64,000 nucleotides of DNA from Urophycis tenuis (Eukaryota > Chordata > Actinopteri > Gadiformes > Phycidae): positions 4,910,610 through 4,974,609 of the forward strand of contig JAXIVH010000032.1 in NCBI GenBank assembly GCA_036785325.1, given 5' to 3'. Positions 1-11,400 of the stretch are shown here, piece by piece. The notes beneath the pieces are model-generated. The model had not been told where the DNA came from. It searched no databases and saw nothing but the letters and a program-made list of their open reading frames with translations. Position numbers and translations under genes: made by a program. Position 1 is the stretch's first letter. Every line of letters begins with the position of its first letter.

Positions 1-1440
1 CTTGCTGCAGTGCAGGAGTGATATGTTCAATAGATGGAATTCTGGTGATGATACAGGCGGCTGCGCTCTAGATCAGTTGGAGTTTATGAAGAGATTTCCG
101 AGGAAAACCACAGAGGAGAGAGTTACAGTAGTCCAGTCGGGATGTAATCGGGAGTCAGGAGTGTTTACAAGGATAGCAGTGGAGATGGGTGTAAGTGAGG
201 GACGAAGATGATTGATGTTGCGTATATGGAAGTAAGCAGACCGAGCAACATTATTGATGTGGGTCTCGAAGGATAAAGTGCTGTCCAAGATGACACCCAG
301 ACTCTTTACCTGAGGGGAAGGGTCAACAGTGGCATTGTTGATGGACATGGAAAAAGTGTTGAGTGTTGCTAAAGTGGATTTGGTGCCGATGAGGAGAACC
401 TCAGTTCTGTCGCTGTTGAGTTTGAGGAAGTTGAGTGAGAACCATGATTTAATTTCCAGTAGGCAGATGGACAGAGCTTTGGGTGGTAGAAAGGCAGTGG
501 GCTTAGTGGAAAGGTAGAGCTGGGTATCATCAGCATAACAGTGGAATTGAATGTCAAATTTCCTAAGAATGTAGCCAAGAGGCAGAAGATAGATAATGAA
601 CAGCAGTGGGCCAAGGACAGAGCCCTGGGGAACACCACTGGAGAGTGGAGAGGCGCCGCATCTCAAGTTCTTGAGTTGGAAAAACTGTGTGTGGCCCGAG
701 AGATATGATCTGAACCAAGCCAGAGGGGTATCAATTATTCCAATGGATACTAGTCTGTCCGGGAGGTTGATATTAGAGACTGTGTCAAAAGCTCAGGTCA
801 AGGAGAACCAGAATATAAAGTTTTCCAGAGTCAGATGCCATCAAAAGGTCTAGGTTTGAAAAGGGCAGTTTCAGTTCTGTGGAGGGGACGAAAGCCAGAC
901 TGAAATTTCTCGAAGAGATTGTTGTCAATCTCTAGGTGTTTATTTGAGCTGCAACAGTTCCTTTAAGTAATTTGGAGAGAAATGGCAGGTTTGTGATTGA
1001 AAGTTGTTTAAGTCATTCAGATCTGCGCCAGGTTTTCTGAGTATTGGAGTTATTGCAGCAGTTTTCAGTGAAGATGGAACACCAGAAGTCAGGGAGGAGT
1101 GGATAACGTCAGTTATTAATGACGACAGTGCAGGTAGGCTTTTGAATTGGGGATTAGACTAGTTATTTCCAAGACAGTCAGGAGTTTGAAGCCGGTGAAT
1201 GGAGAGGCGAGGGATAATATAGGCAAGGAGTGCAGTGAGGATGCAGGGTTATTTGATGCAGTCAAATGATGTATATTTTGAATTTTGGCATTGAAGAAGA
1301 TCATGAAGGTATCATATTGTGTAACTGTGATGTCATGTCACTACATAGATCATCCTCTCTCACCTTGTGCACTGTTTCAGATGCCAAACTGCATTTTGTT
1401 GTTCAGAACAAAAAAAGGTTTAATCTAATCTAGTTTAGTT
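1..1440 (-). mobile_element. L2/CR1-like LINE fragment, reverse transcriptase region
   Basis: On the minus strand, 73-666 encodes the core of a non-LTR reverse transcriptase: a GVPQGSVLGPLLF block, then a YADDTQLYL catalytic box, then the conserved NSDRTEVLLIG and SLGVILDS blocks. Weaker RT-like coding with frameshifts continues toward about 1100. The block order and wording are those of L2/CR1-clade LINEs common in fish. The element runs off the left edge, so its 3' end is not seen. The right border is not sharp and is placed before the A-run at 1450. It lies in the last visible intron of the protease gene to the right. No intact ORF is present, so it is a dead copy. The clade is an inference from motifs. 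Confidence 0.8.
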
Positions 1441-1480
1441 GGTCCCTCTAAAAAAAAAAAAAAAGGACATGACTTTTCAC

Positions 1481-3350
1481 CTGACAAGAGTCCTTCCCTC
1501 CGGCAGCCAATCCAGCACAGATCATGTTGTCAGTGATGCCACCATCGTAGTTACAGTCACACTGTTTGTTGCCCACTATGGGCACGTCCACTTCCTGGAG
1601 GATGTCTGCAGCGAACCCTGTGGGCAAACGGACATGGGAGTTTGAAAAGCAGTTGATTGAACCGTACCATGAGAATCGCCTTGACGTGCTGACGGTTGAC
1701 CCACCTCCAGACTCAGTCGTGCCCCAGCCAGTGACCCAGTTGATGGTGCCGGCGTTGAACATGCTCCCCGCTGCGGCCAGGCAGACGGGCCTGATGTAGT
1801 CGGTGAACGTGACAGTGGAGGAGAGCTTCAGAAGGCAGATATCGTTATCGCTGGTGGCGCTGTCGTAATCGGGGTGGCAGACGATCCTGTCGACCGTTCG
1901 GGACTCCTCGTTGGGGTTGCTCCCATCTTGGGTCTGACGGCCCAGGATGACCGTGAGGCCAGTCGTGTCATTTCTGATCAGGGGGGAAGAAAACAGGAAT
2001 AAAAAGTAACAGTCACCATAATTCTTGCTCATGGAAGATTGATTTCATCAAGTGTTGACAGTGCACAACAGATGAAGAACACATTGGGGTTTATTGCCAG
2101 AAGTAGACAGATTGACGTTACGTTGTGAAGCAGTGGGCCGCGCTCAGGACCCATTCATTGTTGATGAGAGACCCCCCGCAGAAGTGGCCAATCATTTGCA
2201 TACTGGCCTGCCAGGGCCAGCTCCCCGCGGGAGCATCCTCCCCTCCGACGATGCGGGGATTTAAAGGAGTCCGACCACACACTGAAAAAGGTTCAGACGG
2301 TTCAGAGAAGGAGCAATGGCTTCTGTGAACTGCAGTATACAGTATATGGGCCTTGATGAAGAAATAGTGCAGCCTTTTAGAATTAAATTCAGTTTTATTT
2401 ATGAATTATTAAAATTTAATGATTTTATTTGCATATACCTACCATCCAGTTGTGAGGACGCCTCTGCAAAAAAAATAAAGAGAGTAAATGTTTTTCATGT
2501 ATTAATAATTAAATGTTATTAATCATTTTGTTTAGCCTGCCTCAGTCAAAATAAAAACGTAATATTGTCATTTCAAAGATCTGTGTTGGCTCCCTGGGAG
2601 GTGGTGCAGTCTATTTCACTCAAGTGAGTTTACTGCCGTCATAAGGTTTGTGACAGGCCACCACGGCAGACTGTCAGTAAATCAGATACATTGTGTTGTT
2701 TGAGTTTGTTTGTAATTGTATTTATTTTCATTACCATTTACTATTTTAGTCACAATTGATTCCCATTTGATTGAATAATGTCATGAAAAACTTTGATCAA
2801 AATGATCAAACCTAATCTACAGTATAATATAATATAATAGTCATCGTTTGATCACTAAGCAAAAGATGTGCTGTAATCCCAAGAAATTGCATTAACAGAT
2901 ATGTTGAACACATTTAATGTACACGGTTAGGCGGTTAATTGATGGCCTTCTGTTCTCACACACACACTCTGCAAAGTGAATTGTGCTGAGCTAACATTTG
3001 CCCAGTGCCAACCTGTGATCCACCTGCTTTGGTTCTGCTCAGTATTGCATGTATCCTCCACAATGGGTTAAGATATCTGACGTACTGCATGGGGGATTGC
3101 ATAGTGTTCCCTGGTGTCAAATGTTGGTGTCTGTCATGCTTTAAACCCTACAGCAGGGAGCTCCCTAAATAAGGTGCCACCAAACCAAAGTGTGTTATGA
3201 TGTCATGTCATGCAATGAATGGTTAACTTTAAAGCATGAGTGATTTCTGGCAGAAGGTTCCTCTTATGGAGGGTTAGACTGTTGTCCTGCAACACCAACT
3301 GAGAAGTGGTCTTTCCTGGTTAGTAATTTAGCCGTGTTTGTGTGTCCTAG

Positions 3351-3399
<49 letters not shown>

Positions 3400-5293
3400 A
3401 GAAAGAGCATGTTTCCTGTTGAATAGCTGTGATAATCCCCCCAAAACCAAAATATTTTAATTTTATACCTAAAGCATTCTTCAACAACATATACTCTACA
3501 TTAATACTGAAGTTCCACCATCTTGCCCACTGGCGCTACATTATGTGATATATGACATTTCAAATGAGACATTTCAATCAGTGAATCTGCAATTCTCCAC
3601 TTTTGTGGTGCTGCTTAGTCCATTGTTGATGTAAAACATGTTCACACAAAATCTGTGGTGAAAGCCATTTACAATTCAAAGTAAATCTGCACCTGCTCTC
3701 TTTAAATAGAGGCCAAGTTAGAGTTCCACTGACATAAGTTACATAGACTCAGGTCAGAGAATACATATCGAATGCATTGCCTGTTTACAATAACATTGGT
3801 ACTATTTATGATTTGCTAAATTATTGATGAATTATTCCATGTAAAGTTCATGCTACATTTCAAAATGTATTTCACATTGACAAATACATCAATTGGCAAT
3901 AATCTGTTATGTATAGATAATGGTGGTGCGCCTTTAGCCCCACAAGGGTTTGGACGCACTCTGGGGGGCAGGTCAGCACTGGGGCTAGTGGGTCAGCACT
4001 GGGGCTGGTGGTCAGCACTGGGGCTAGTGGGTCAGCACTGAGGCTGGTGGGTCAGCACTGGGGCTGGTGGGTCAGCATTGGGGCTGGTGGGTCAGCACTG
4101 GGGCTAGCGGGTCAGCACTGGGGCTAGCGGGTCAGCACTGGGGCTAGTGGGTCAGCACTGGGGCTTGTGACTTAACACGGCCAGGTACACCCGGCCTCAT
4201 TTGTCTGGGTGTTCAGGTGTCTAGCGACTTCGCTATTACTGTTGAGTAATGTGATTCATAACTAGTGTGGTGATCATTTGAATAGCGTGTCAAATCTATT
4301 GGCTCATTCAGAGGCACGGCAGTTCACTGAAAACGGATGTTCTTACACATCATATTGGTTCAACATAGTCCCATAATTCAGGTTCAAAGTAGTCCTGTTG
4401 AACAAAGGTGTGCACCCAGTCCGTGGCCCTCTCTCTAGCTCTGAAAATGTTTCCGACCCCAACTTAACCCAATCAACATCTGCTGATAATATATGTCTCG
4501 TTGAATGGAGATCACCTCTCTCTACCTCACACCAAGTCTTAGTGGCTGTGAGTCATGAGCCAGTCTGTATACAGGCCCTCTATGAGACATTCTAAAAGAA
4601 ACTAGGTTTGTTTGCTGAAATGGATCAGCAAATATCCATTGCTTATGACAGAAATCTGCTGCGAGTCCATATGCATATCCGTGTACATTTAATGTGTTCA
4701 ATCTGTTAATGTCATGATGCCATGTCATATGTCATGTCATATGCACATCACGGGACCCACATGGGGTCAAGGTGGAGAATCACTACTGTAGACAACTCAA
4801 ACCTAATGTTATAGACAACTCAAACCTAATGTTATAGACAACTCAAACCTGATGTTATAGACAACTCAAACCTGATGTTATATACAACTCAAACCTGATG
4901 TTATAGACAACTCAAACCTAATGTTATAGACAACTCAAACCTGATGTTATAGACAACTCAAACCTAATGTTATAGACAACTCAAACATAATGTTATAGAC
5001 AACTTAAACCTAATGTTATAGACAACTCAAACCTAATGTTATAGACAACTCAAACCCGATGTTATAGACAACTCAAACCCGATGTTATAGACAACTTAAA
5101 CCTAATGTTATTGACAAGTCAAACCTAATGTTATAGACAACTTAAACCTAATGTTATTGACAAGTCAAACCTGATGTTATAGACAACTCAAACCTGATTC
5201 CTTCTCTGAATCCTTTCCCCATGAACCACACCATAGACTTTATGCTAATGAGTGAAACATAAACAAAACATAGCGTTTTCTCCTTCACAGTGT

Positions 5294-5338
<45 letters not shown>

Positions 5339-5464
5339 AGTGTGATCTGAGGACAAATGATTCCTGTCAATTCCTATGACATGGGTAGCCTAAAGTGAAG
5401 GAGGGATACACTTACCCTGCACCAGTAACAGTACCGCCACACAGAGTGCCTTGAAGCCAGCCAT
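1481..5464 (-). CDS. Trypsin-like serine protease (prostasin/testisin/PRSS27-like), 3' part outside window
   Basis: Four exons are visible on the minus strand: 5416-5464 (start codon and signal peptide MAGFKALCVAVLLLVQG), 2122-2281, 1705-1973 and 1481-1617. Phases agree at every join. Exon 2 carries the activation cleavage site PR|IVGG and the catalytic His (AAHC). Exon 3 carries the catalytic Asp (DNDICLL) and the GWGTT block. Exon 4 has QEVDVPIVG and ends GKDSCQ, where the Asp six residues before the active Ser predicts cleavage after Lys/Arg. The active-serine exon (GDSGGP) is not found down to base 1 and should lie further left, beyond the LINE. The intron at 1618-1704 is short. Intron 1 (2282-5415) holds only repeats. 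The product should be a secreted or membrane-linked S1A peptidase. Intron positions and phases match the related gene at 28312-34654, so the two are likely ancient tandem duplicates. The exact orthologue cannot be named. If the last exon is missing from the genome, this would be a pseudogene. Confidence 0.8.
3353..3397. repeat. (GT)n microsatellite
   Basis: About 22 uninterrupted GT units, followed by a short GAGAGA stretch, in protease intron 1. Confidence 0.95.
3968..4169. repeat. 20-base minisatellite, about 10 copies
   Basis: Tandem copies of GGGTCAGCACTGGGGCTGGT with small variants (TAGT, TAGC, one 19-base copy). It is G-rich on the plus strand and lies in protease intron 1. Confidence 0.9.
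4789..5198. repeat. 23-base minisatellite, about 18 copies
   Basis: Tandem units built on TTATAGACAACTCAAACC plus TAATG or TGATG. Variant copies (CTTAAACC, TTGACAAGTC) cluster toward the right end, which suggests local unequal exchange. Confidence 0.92.
5296..5338. repeat. (CA)n microsatellite
   Basis: About 21 CA units roughly 80 bases downstream of the protease signal-peptide exon, inside intron 1. Confidence 0.95.
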
Positions 5465-6743
5465 CCCAACAGTGTGAAGTCCCCAAATCAGTTGTGCTGA
5501 TAAATGGCCTTTTCTCCTCCCCTTTAGTCTACTACCACGGTGTGACAGGTGGAAGACACGCCCACCACACAGGTGCGCCTGCTCTAGCCCATGTGAACTA
5601 TAACATCACCTCTGTTAATGGCTGTATTAGAAATCACCTGACACTAGGACTTATGTAATGGCTTGCTGTATGTTTGCCGTTTACAGCAGAAAGTCTGTTA
5701 TAGTACAGGCTTCACTCTATGGGAAATCTAATTAGGTAACAATGTAGAAGTACATCAAAAGAGAGATTACACTTTTCTTCATAAAGAAGCTTTCTGATTG
5801 CCTTGGTATTTTGGGGAATTATATTGATAAAAGTCGCTCTTATTTCTGGTTCTTTCAGCAAATTCTACTCATTTGTGCAAAACAAATATATTTATTTGTA
5901 TACTTTATATTCTGTTTCTTTCATAAAATATTGTATAAATGTATTCACAAATTGTTGGGCAACATCCTATGGTAAAGGTTAACAGACAATAGCCATAACC
6001 CAATGTCACAGAAGGAACATAGCTGACATTGGTCTGGTTGAACAGCACTATGACCATAATAGATGATACAAGAAAATGTTGCCCAGAAACCAACTAGTCA
6101 ACATTCCTATTGGATAATGACACACAGTCACCACTGCTATAAATAGAAAGGTGGTGTATTTAGTTAGTTTGTTTCATGCTTATATGCCCTTGGCAAATAC
6201 GCATCACTTAGTCTTAGAAGTCATAAAGATGATGTTTAATATAGTGAGAACCCCAGTACGGCATTACATATTAGCGTAACACCAACAAGGACATTTCAGC
6301 ACGCATTGTTCATTGTCATTTGTGCCTACAACTGCAATGGAAACGGCAGGACAGGACTAATGTGATGGAACTCATGTGTCTAATGACACATTCGACTTGC
6401 ATCACAGCTATACTTAAAGTGCTAAGTTATTCACTGAAAGCACGAACATCGGACTCTTACTTTATTAACATTTGTACTTGTATCAATGTATTGTTAGTTA
6501 GTTAGTTAGTTAGTTAGAAGACAGAAGGTCAATAACAGGAAGACTGGGTCGGTGAAACCTGAGACCACAATGTTAACTATCCTAGTTAATAATCTGGGCT
6601 ACTTTAGTGCCTTGTTTCACCACGGTCATGTGATCCTGTCTGCAACATGTAAACATGTAGGCTGATTCACGCGTATGTGGGGATGATAAAATGGGATAAT
6701 AATTTTAAAAAAAAACATGGCACTACTTTGGTTCGAAAACACG

Positions 6744-6749
6744 TTTAAT
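6744..6749 (-). promoter_or_regulatory. Possible fus poly(A) signal (ATTAAA)
   Basis: ATTAAA on the minus strand about 480 bases past the fus stop codon. No AATAAA was seen on the minus strand between the stop and this point. Tentative. Confidence 0.3.
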
Positions 6750-6984
6750 TGTTAAAACAAATTGTCCAACGACACAAGACACCACACATTTTAAATATAA
6801 TAACAAAGCCTTGCCCGGTTAAAGAAAAAAAAAAAACTAAAACATCACACCTGAGGCTTCTGAGGCATCTGAGGCCTGAGGAGACAAGAGACACAGCTGA
6901 CCAAGAGTCAGTCAGGTTTTCAGCAGATGTTTGACTTCCATAATAAATAGCAAAGAGAGAGCGACCGAGAGACAGAGACAGACT

Positions 6985-6987
<3 letters not shown>

Positions 6988-7061
<74 letters not shown>
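6988..7061. repeat. (GA)n microsatellite in the fus 3' UTR
   Basis: About 35 GA units with one GG interruption, 170-240 bases past the fus stop. The transcript carries a CU-rich tract of the same length. Confidence 0.93.
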
Positions 7062-7071
<10 letters not shown>

Positions 7072-7228
7072 TCAAAACATTTTCGCTAAACTAAAACACA
7101 AGATGATCAAAGTTCAGGATGGGACGGGCGGTGAGAACACTGAGTGGTCCCGGGGGGGGTGGGGGGACGCGTGGGGAGGAGCAGGCAGGCGCAGAGAGCC
7201 CAGTCTGGTCAGCTGGGAGGACGGCTCC

Positions 7229-8281
7229 TCAGTAGGGCCGGTCCCGTCGCTCCTGTCTGTGATCGCCCCTGAGGCGGAAAGAATCACACTCACAATCACA
7301 CTCACTGGTGGACAGCACACCCACCACTCGGAAGAAGACTCCCGTCATGCAACGCGACGAAGCAGGCGAGGCCGAGAACAAACGGAGCATGCGATCAACA
7401 GAGAACAGAGGAAGTCGCGGTGGCCGGGACCGTGAGCCATTTTGTATTTGAAAACATGAAAACAATCAAATCCGCAATCAGTGTCACCTGCTGTCCATCT
7501 TTCCAGGTCCGAAGCCGCCCCGGTCGCCGCCGCGCCCGCCCCTGAAGCCGCCGCGGTCGCCTCCTCGTCCTCTGAACCCGCCCCGCTCAAACCCCCCCCG
7601 GCTGCCACCGCCGTACCCCCCTGGGGAGAGGGACAGAAGGGGTTGCACTGTGAGCAGGGGGGCAGGCTGTCCACACAATGCAGCCCAGAAGCTGTCGAAC
7701 GCTAAGCGCAAGCTCAGCCTGAGGCAAACGCCAATAGGGGTCGGCATAGCTCAGGTGGGCGGCTCGATGCCCACCTCTAACTGTTCCCATGTCGTGGTCC
7801 CCAAGTGTTCCTTGAGGAAGATACTGAACCCCAAATTGCCCCTCCGGGGTGCTGTAGATAGCTGCCCCCGGCAAAATTGTAAGTCGCTTTGGACAAAAGC
7901 GTCTGCTCAATGCCCTGAATGTAAAATGTAAATGTAAACACATGGGCTGCAAGCACAGAAGCAGACACAAAGGCAGGCATTGACTGGACTGCACATCAAT
8001 GGGAATGATGAGCAGGGTGGTTCCAGGCCCCGGCAGTTCATCAAACCTCTCATTCCTCTTTTCCACAAATGCTAACCTAGCTCTAGTACTGGGCTGGCAC
8101 TGGTACTGGTTCTGACGCGGCCAGAGAGCCGTGTTGTTATGCTGCCCATCTGTCCACGTCTCCGCTTTCCCAGAAACACTAGCGTCAACTTCTGGCACGT
8201 GTGAGTGCGTGTGCGTGTGTGTGTGCGTGTGTGCGTGCGTGCGTGTGTGTGCGCGCGCATGTGTGTATGTGTGTGTCTGTG

Positions 8282-8329
<48 letters not shown>

Positions 8330-8370
8330 TGTGTGTGCGTGCGTGCGTGCGTGTGTGTGCGCGCGCATGT

Positions 8371-8414
<44 letters not shown>

Positions 8415-11400
8415 ATGATTGTTGGTGCGGGCAACCTGGCCTGACCAGGAGTCAGACTGGTTAGGCTGGGTGAGGCTGCACACCTAGGAGCGATCGATTT
8501 GAACAGGTTGAACCAGCCATCACCAGAAAAACAGTAAGTGACAAACAGTCACGACGATACCACAACTGGTATCGTTTAACTACACACTTGTATAAAGCGG
8601 TTTAAACATCATTTCCTTGTATTCCGGGGAGGCCGGTGAACACGGCTGGTGCCCTTTGTTTAGGGACTGCGTTTTGCATTTCACAAACATTTGATGAGTA
8701 GCTACATCATACAAGATAAAGTTCCTCTTGATGGCAGTGAGTGGGGGAACTTCAGACAGTTATTTCGTTGATGCCATCTCTCCACCAGAGTTCTGGCCTG
8801 TTGTCACTCTCTACTGATGAGATCACACTCTATTTACTCTATCTACGTTTTGCTTCGCTCGACGCGACTCCTGGGAGGAGCTCCGAGAGGCTCGGCAGCC
8901 GCAGGCCCCGGTCTTGTTTGCACGTCAATAATTAGCGACAGATCACTGTCGCTTTGGGGTGTTGTCGGGGGGACGTATAACGGGTCCAAAGGGCCACTCA
9001 AACTATGCATGGCGACTTGCATGAGGATTCACACCTAGTTGTTGTTCTGCAACGCGCGGGACAAAGAAACGCGGGCTTCGATCCGCGCTGGACAGACGTT
9101 CTGCGAGATGAGCGGCCATGAGAGCGAGGGCCGCGGCGCGCTTGTTCTGGTGAACCCCCACCCAAGATGGCCGCTGGGACCCAGCGAGTCAGCCACGACG
9201 GCGCCACTGTGAACTCTAACTGTGTGAGCTGTCTTGTATGTGTTACATACAACACAATTAGAATACCACATATATGAAATGTCTACTCAATCTAATGTTT
9301 CTCTCTTTCTTTTGACTGCCCTAGCCCATGAGCCCGAAGCACGTGGCGTCACAGTCTCGCCATATGTTTGTCTCCGCGGGGGCGGTTGCACATTGTGAGG
9401 AATCCATTTGTTCACACGTCCACAACTTCATTGTCGCGGAAGATTTGAAAAAACAAACGACATTTTTCTGTGATGACAGACAACAGCGACTATAATCTGT
9501 CGTGAACGTCACCTCTGTCCATCTGGGGCATTCCCCCCGCACCCTCCGGCTTAGGAGCCTTGCACTGGTTACACTCGTTGCGCCAGGAGAAGTTCAAGTT
9601 GCTGCAATCACTAAACGTGAAGACAAAAGGGCGACAGGAAGGAAGTGTGTTTAGGACCGTTCAGGGGTATCACATCTGTTGAGACTGAGACTGAAAAGAG
9701 TTGAAAACTCACGGGTTGCAACACTTCCAGTCTCCAGCACGCTGCTGTCCACTTCCATTTCCACCGCTGCCCACTCCTCCCACGTTGCCCCCTGGGAACC
9801 CACCTGCCCCTCCTCCCCCTCCTCCTCCTCCTCCTCCTCCTCCTCCAACACCTCCACCTCCTCCTCCTCCTCGGCCCCCTCCAAACCCTCCACGTCCCAT
9901 TGGACCTGAGTGGACGGTAGCAACAGTTAAAGCTGCATCACCCCCGCCCCCCCCCCCCCCCCCCTCCTGCGCGCGGACATGACCCCGGGGGACAGGACTC
10001 ACCTCCGCGGCCGCGGCTGCCCCTCATGCCCCCCCGGCTTCCAAAGTCCGCTCTGCGGGTGGCGAAGGACACCTTGATGGGGTTCCCACTGAACTCCTTC
10101 CCTGGTAAAGAAAGGACGGTGGTCGTGGTCTTAATCCACAGAGAAGTCGACTGATTCGAGACGCCACATGTTAAGTCAAAATTGGCAGTGGAGGTCGGCC
10201 GGCCAAAAAACACCCACAAGACCCTACCGTCAAACCAGTCGATGGCAGCCTTGGCTGAGGGGGGGTCGTCAAAGGACACGGTGGCCTCCCCCTTCAGCTT
10301 CCCCGTCTCCCTGTCTGTGTACAGGTTTATCATGGGCAGGCCGGTCTTCTTGTTGATCTGAAACGAATGAGACGCAAGCAGCAGGTGAGTGAGGACCCGA
10401 GCCAATGCTGGGCCATGGAAAACAGAGACGTGAACCAAAGCAGAAAGTCTGAATGGAAGACTAGTGTCAATGTACTAGGGGTTGCATGACTTCAGATTTT
10501 TTAAAGTCGACTCTAATGTGATGAAAGTCGAGTCGACGTCGACTAGTCGCTGATGACGTCATTCATATTTTTCGTCATAATAAAAATCACAGGAGGAGGG
10601 AATGTTTTGCAACGACCTGTATTAATTGACATGTACGCCATGTACAATAAAAAAGAAACAGCTCGACAGCAACCGCATCCATTCTTTTTATTTTCTTCGA
10701 AAGAAACGTGCAGAATAAAAGCGGGAGCGCTCCACACACTAGGAAGTCGTTCCAAACTCCGAACGTTCACGAATGCTAGGCAGCACTCCAGCCTCGACTC
10801 CCAAGAACGCTCCATAGATCGCGACTCACAAGGAAGTGCTCTAGCGAGTCGCAGCCTCCAGTTCGGAACACGGCCAGAGTCACACGATCGCTGACTAGTC
10901 GACATCACACGCAAAACGTCATTGTAGTTCTTAAAGTCGACTAGTCGACTAGTCTGTGCAACCCCTACAATGTACATCCTGGCTATCGAGAGCCATTTCA
11001 ACAGAGGTGCTGTTGTTGGGCAAACACCGGTGCTGCTTATAACACTAATCATGGGTCTACTAGTCAGGCAAGGCATGGGTAGCGGGCTAAACTAGTGAAG
11101 AAGACACACATTGACCATGGACCCTTTCCTCAACATTAACACAATTATGTATGTCAAAGTGCCAGCGATGGTCAATGTGTGTTGTCTTCATTAGCTTCGT
11201 CTACAACCCTGGCCCCATCTGGTACCCTAGCCTAGCCTTATCTCAGGGTAGATTCCCATCTAACTTCAATGCTAACTTCTGACAAATGTACTTATTGTAA
11301 GTCGCTTTGGACAAAAGCGTCTGCTAAATAGCCTACATGCATATGTAAAGAAAAATATCAATTGTAATCAAACGGATCCTATCCTGTTCTGAAGATGTGT

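Larger units (their letters stand above)
2282..5415. other. Intron 1 of the left serine protease gene: repeats only
   Basis: No exon or ORF of note was found in this 3.1 kb intron. It contains AT-rich unique sequence, a GT run, a 20-base minisatellite, a 23-base minisatellite and a CA run, each listed separately. Confidence 0.6.
5465..7228. other. Intergenic stretch between the left protease gene and fus, including the fus 3' UTR
   Basis: This holds the upstream region of the protease (toward 5900) and, at its right end, the fus 3' untranslated region. A GTTA tetramer run is at about 6494-6516 and a GA run at 6988-7061. No convincing exon was found. The 61-62 codon ORFs here look random. Confidence 0.55.
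7621..9512. other. fus intron 13th/12th-exon gap: SINE, GT/GC repeat and CpG-rich segment
   Basis: The intron between the zinc-finger exon (9513-9610) and the RGG3 exon (7488-7620). It holds a SINE (7726-7945), a long GTGC/GT repeat (8196-8412) and a CpG-rich block at about 8860-9200. No further fus exon was seen. Confidence 0.6.

Noticed and set aside
4789..5198. CRISPR-like direct repeats
   Set aside because: A contiguous 23-base minisatellite without spacers.
8072..8483. Long ORFs rich in Cys-Val or His-Thr
   Set aside because: They are translations of the GT/GCGT repeat.
9651..10002. Poly-Pro, poly-Ser and poly-Glu ORFs
   Set aside because: Other frames of the Gly-rich fus exon 11.
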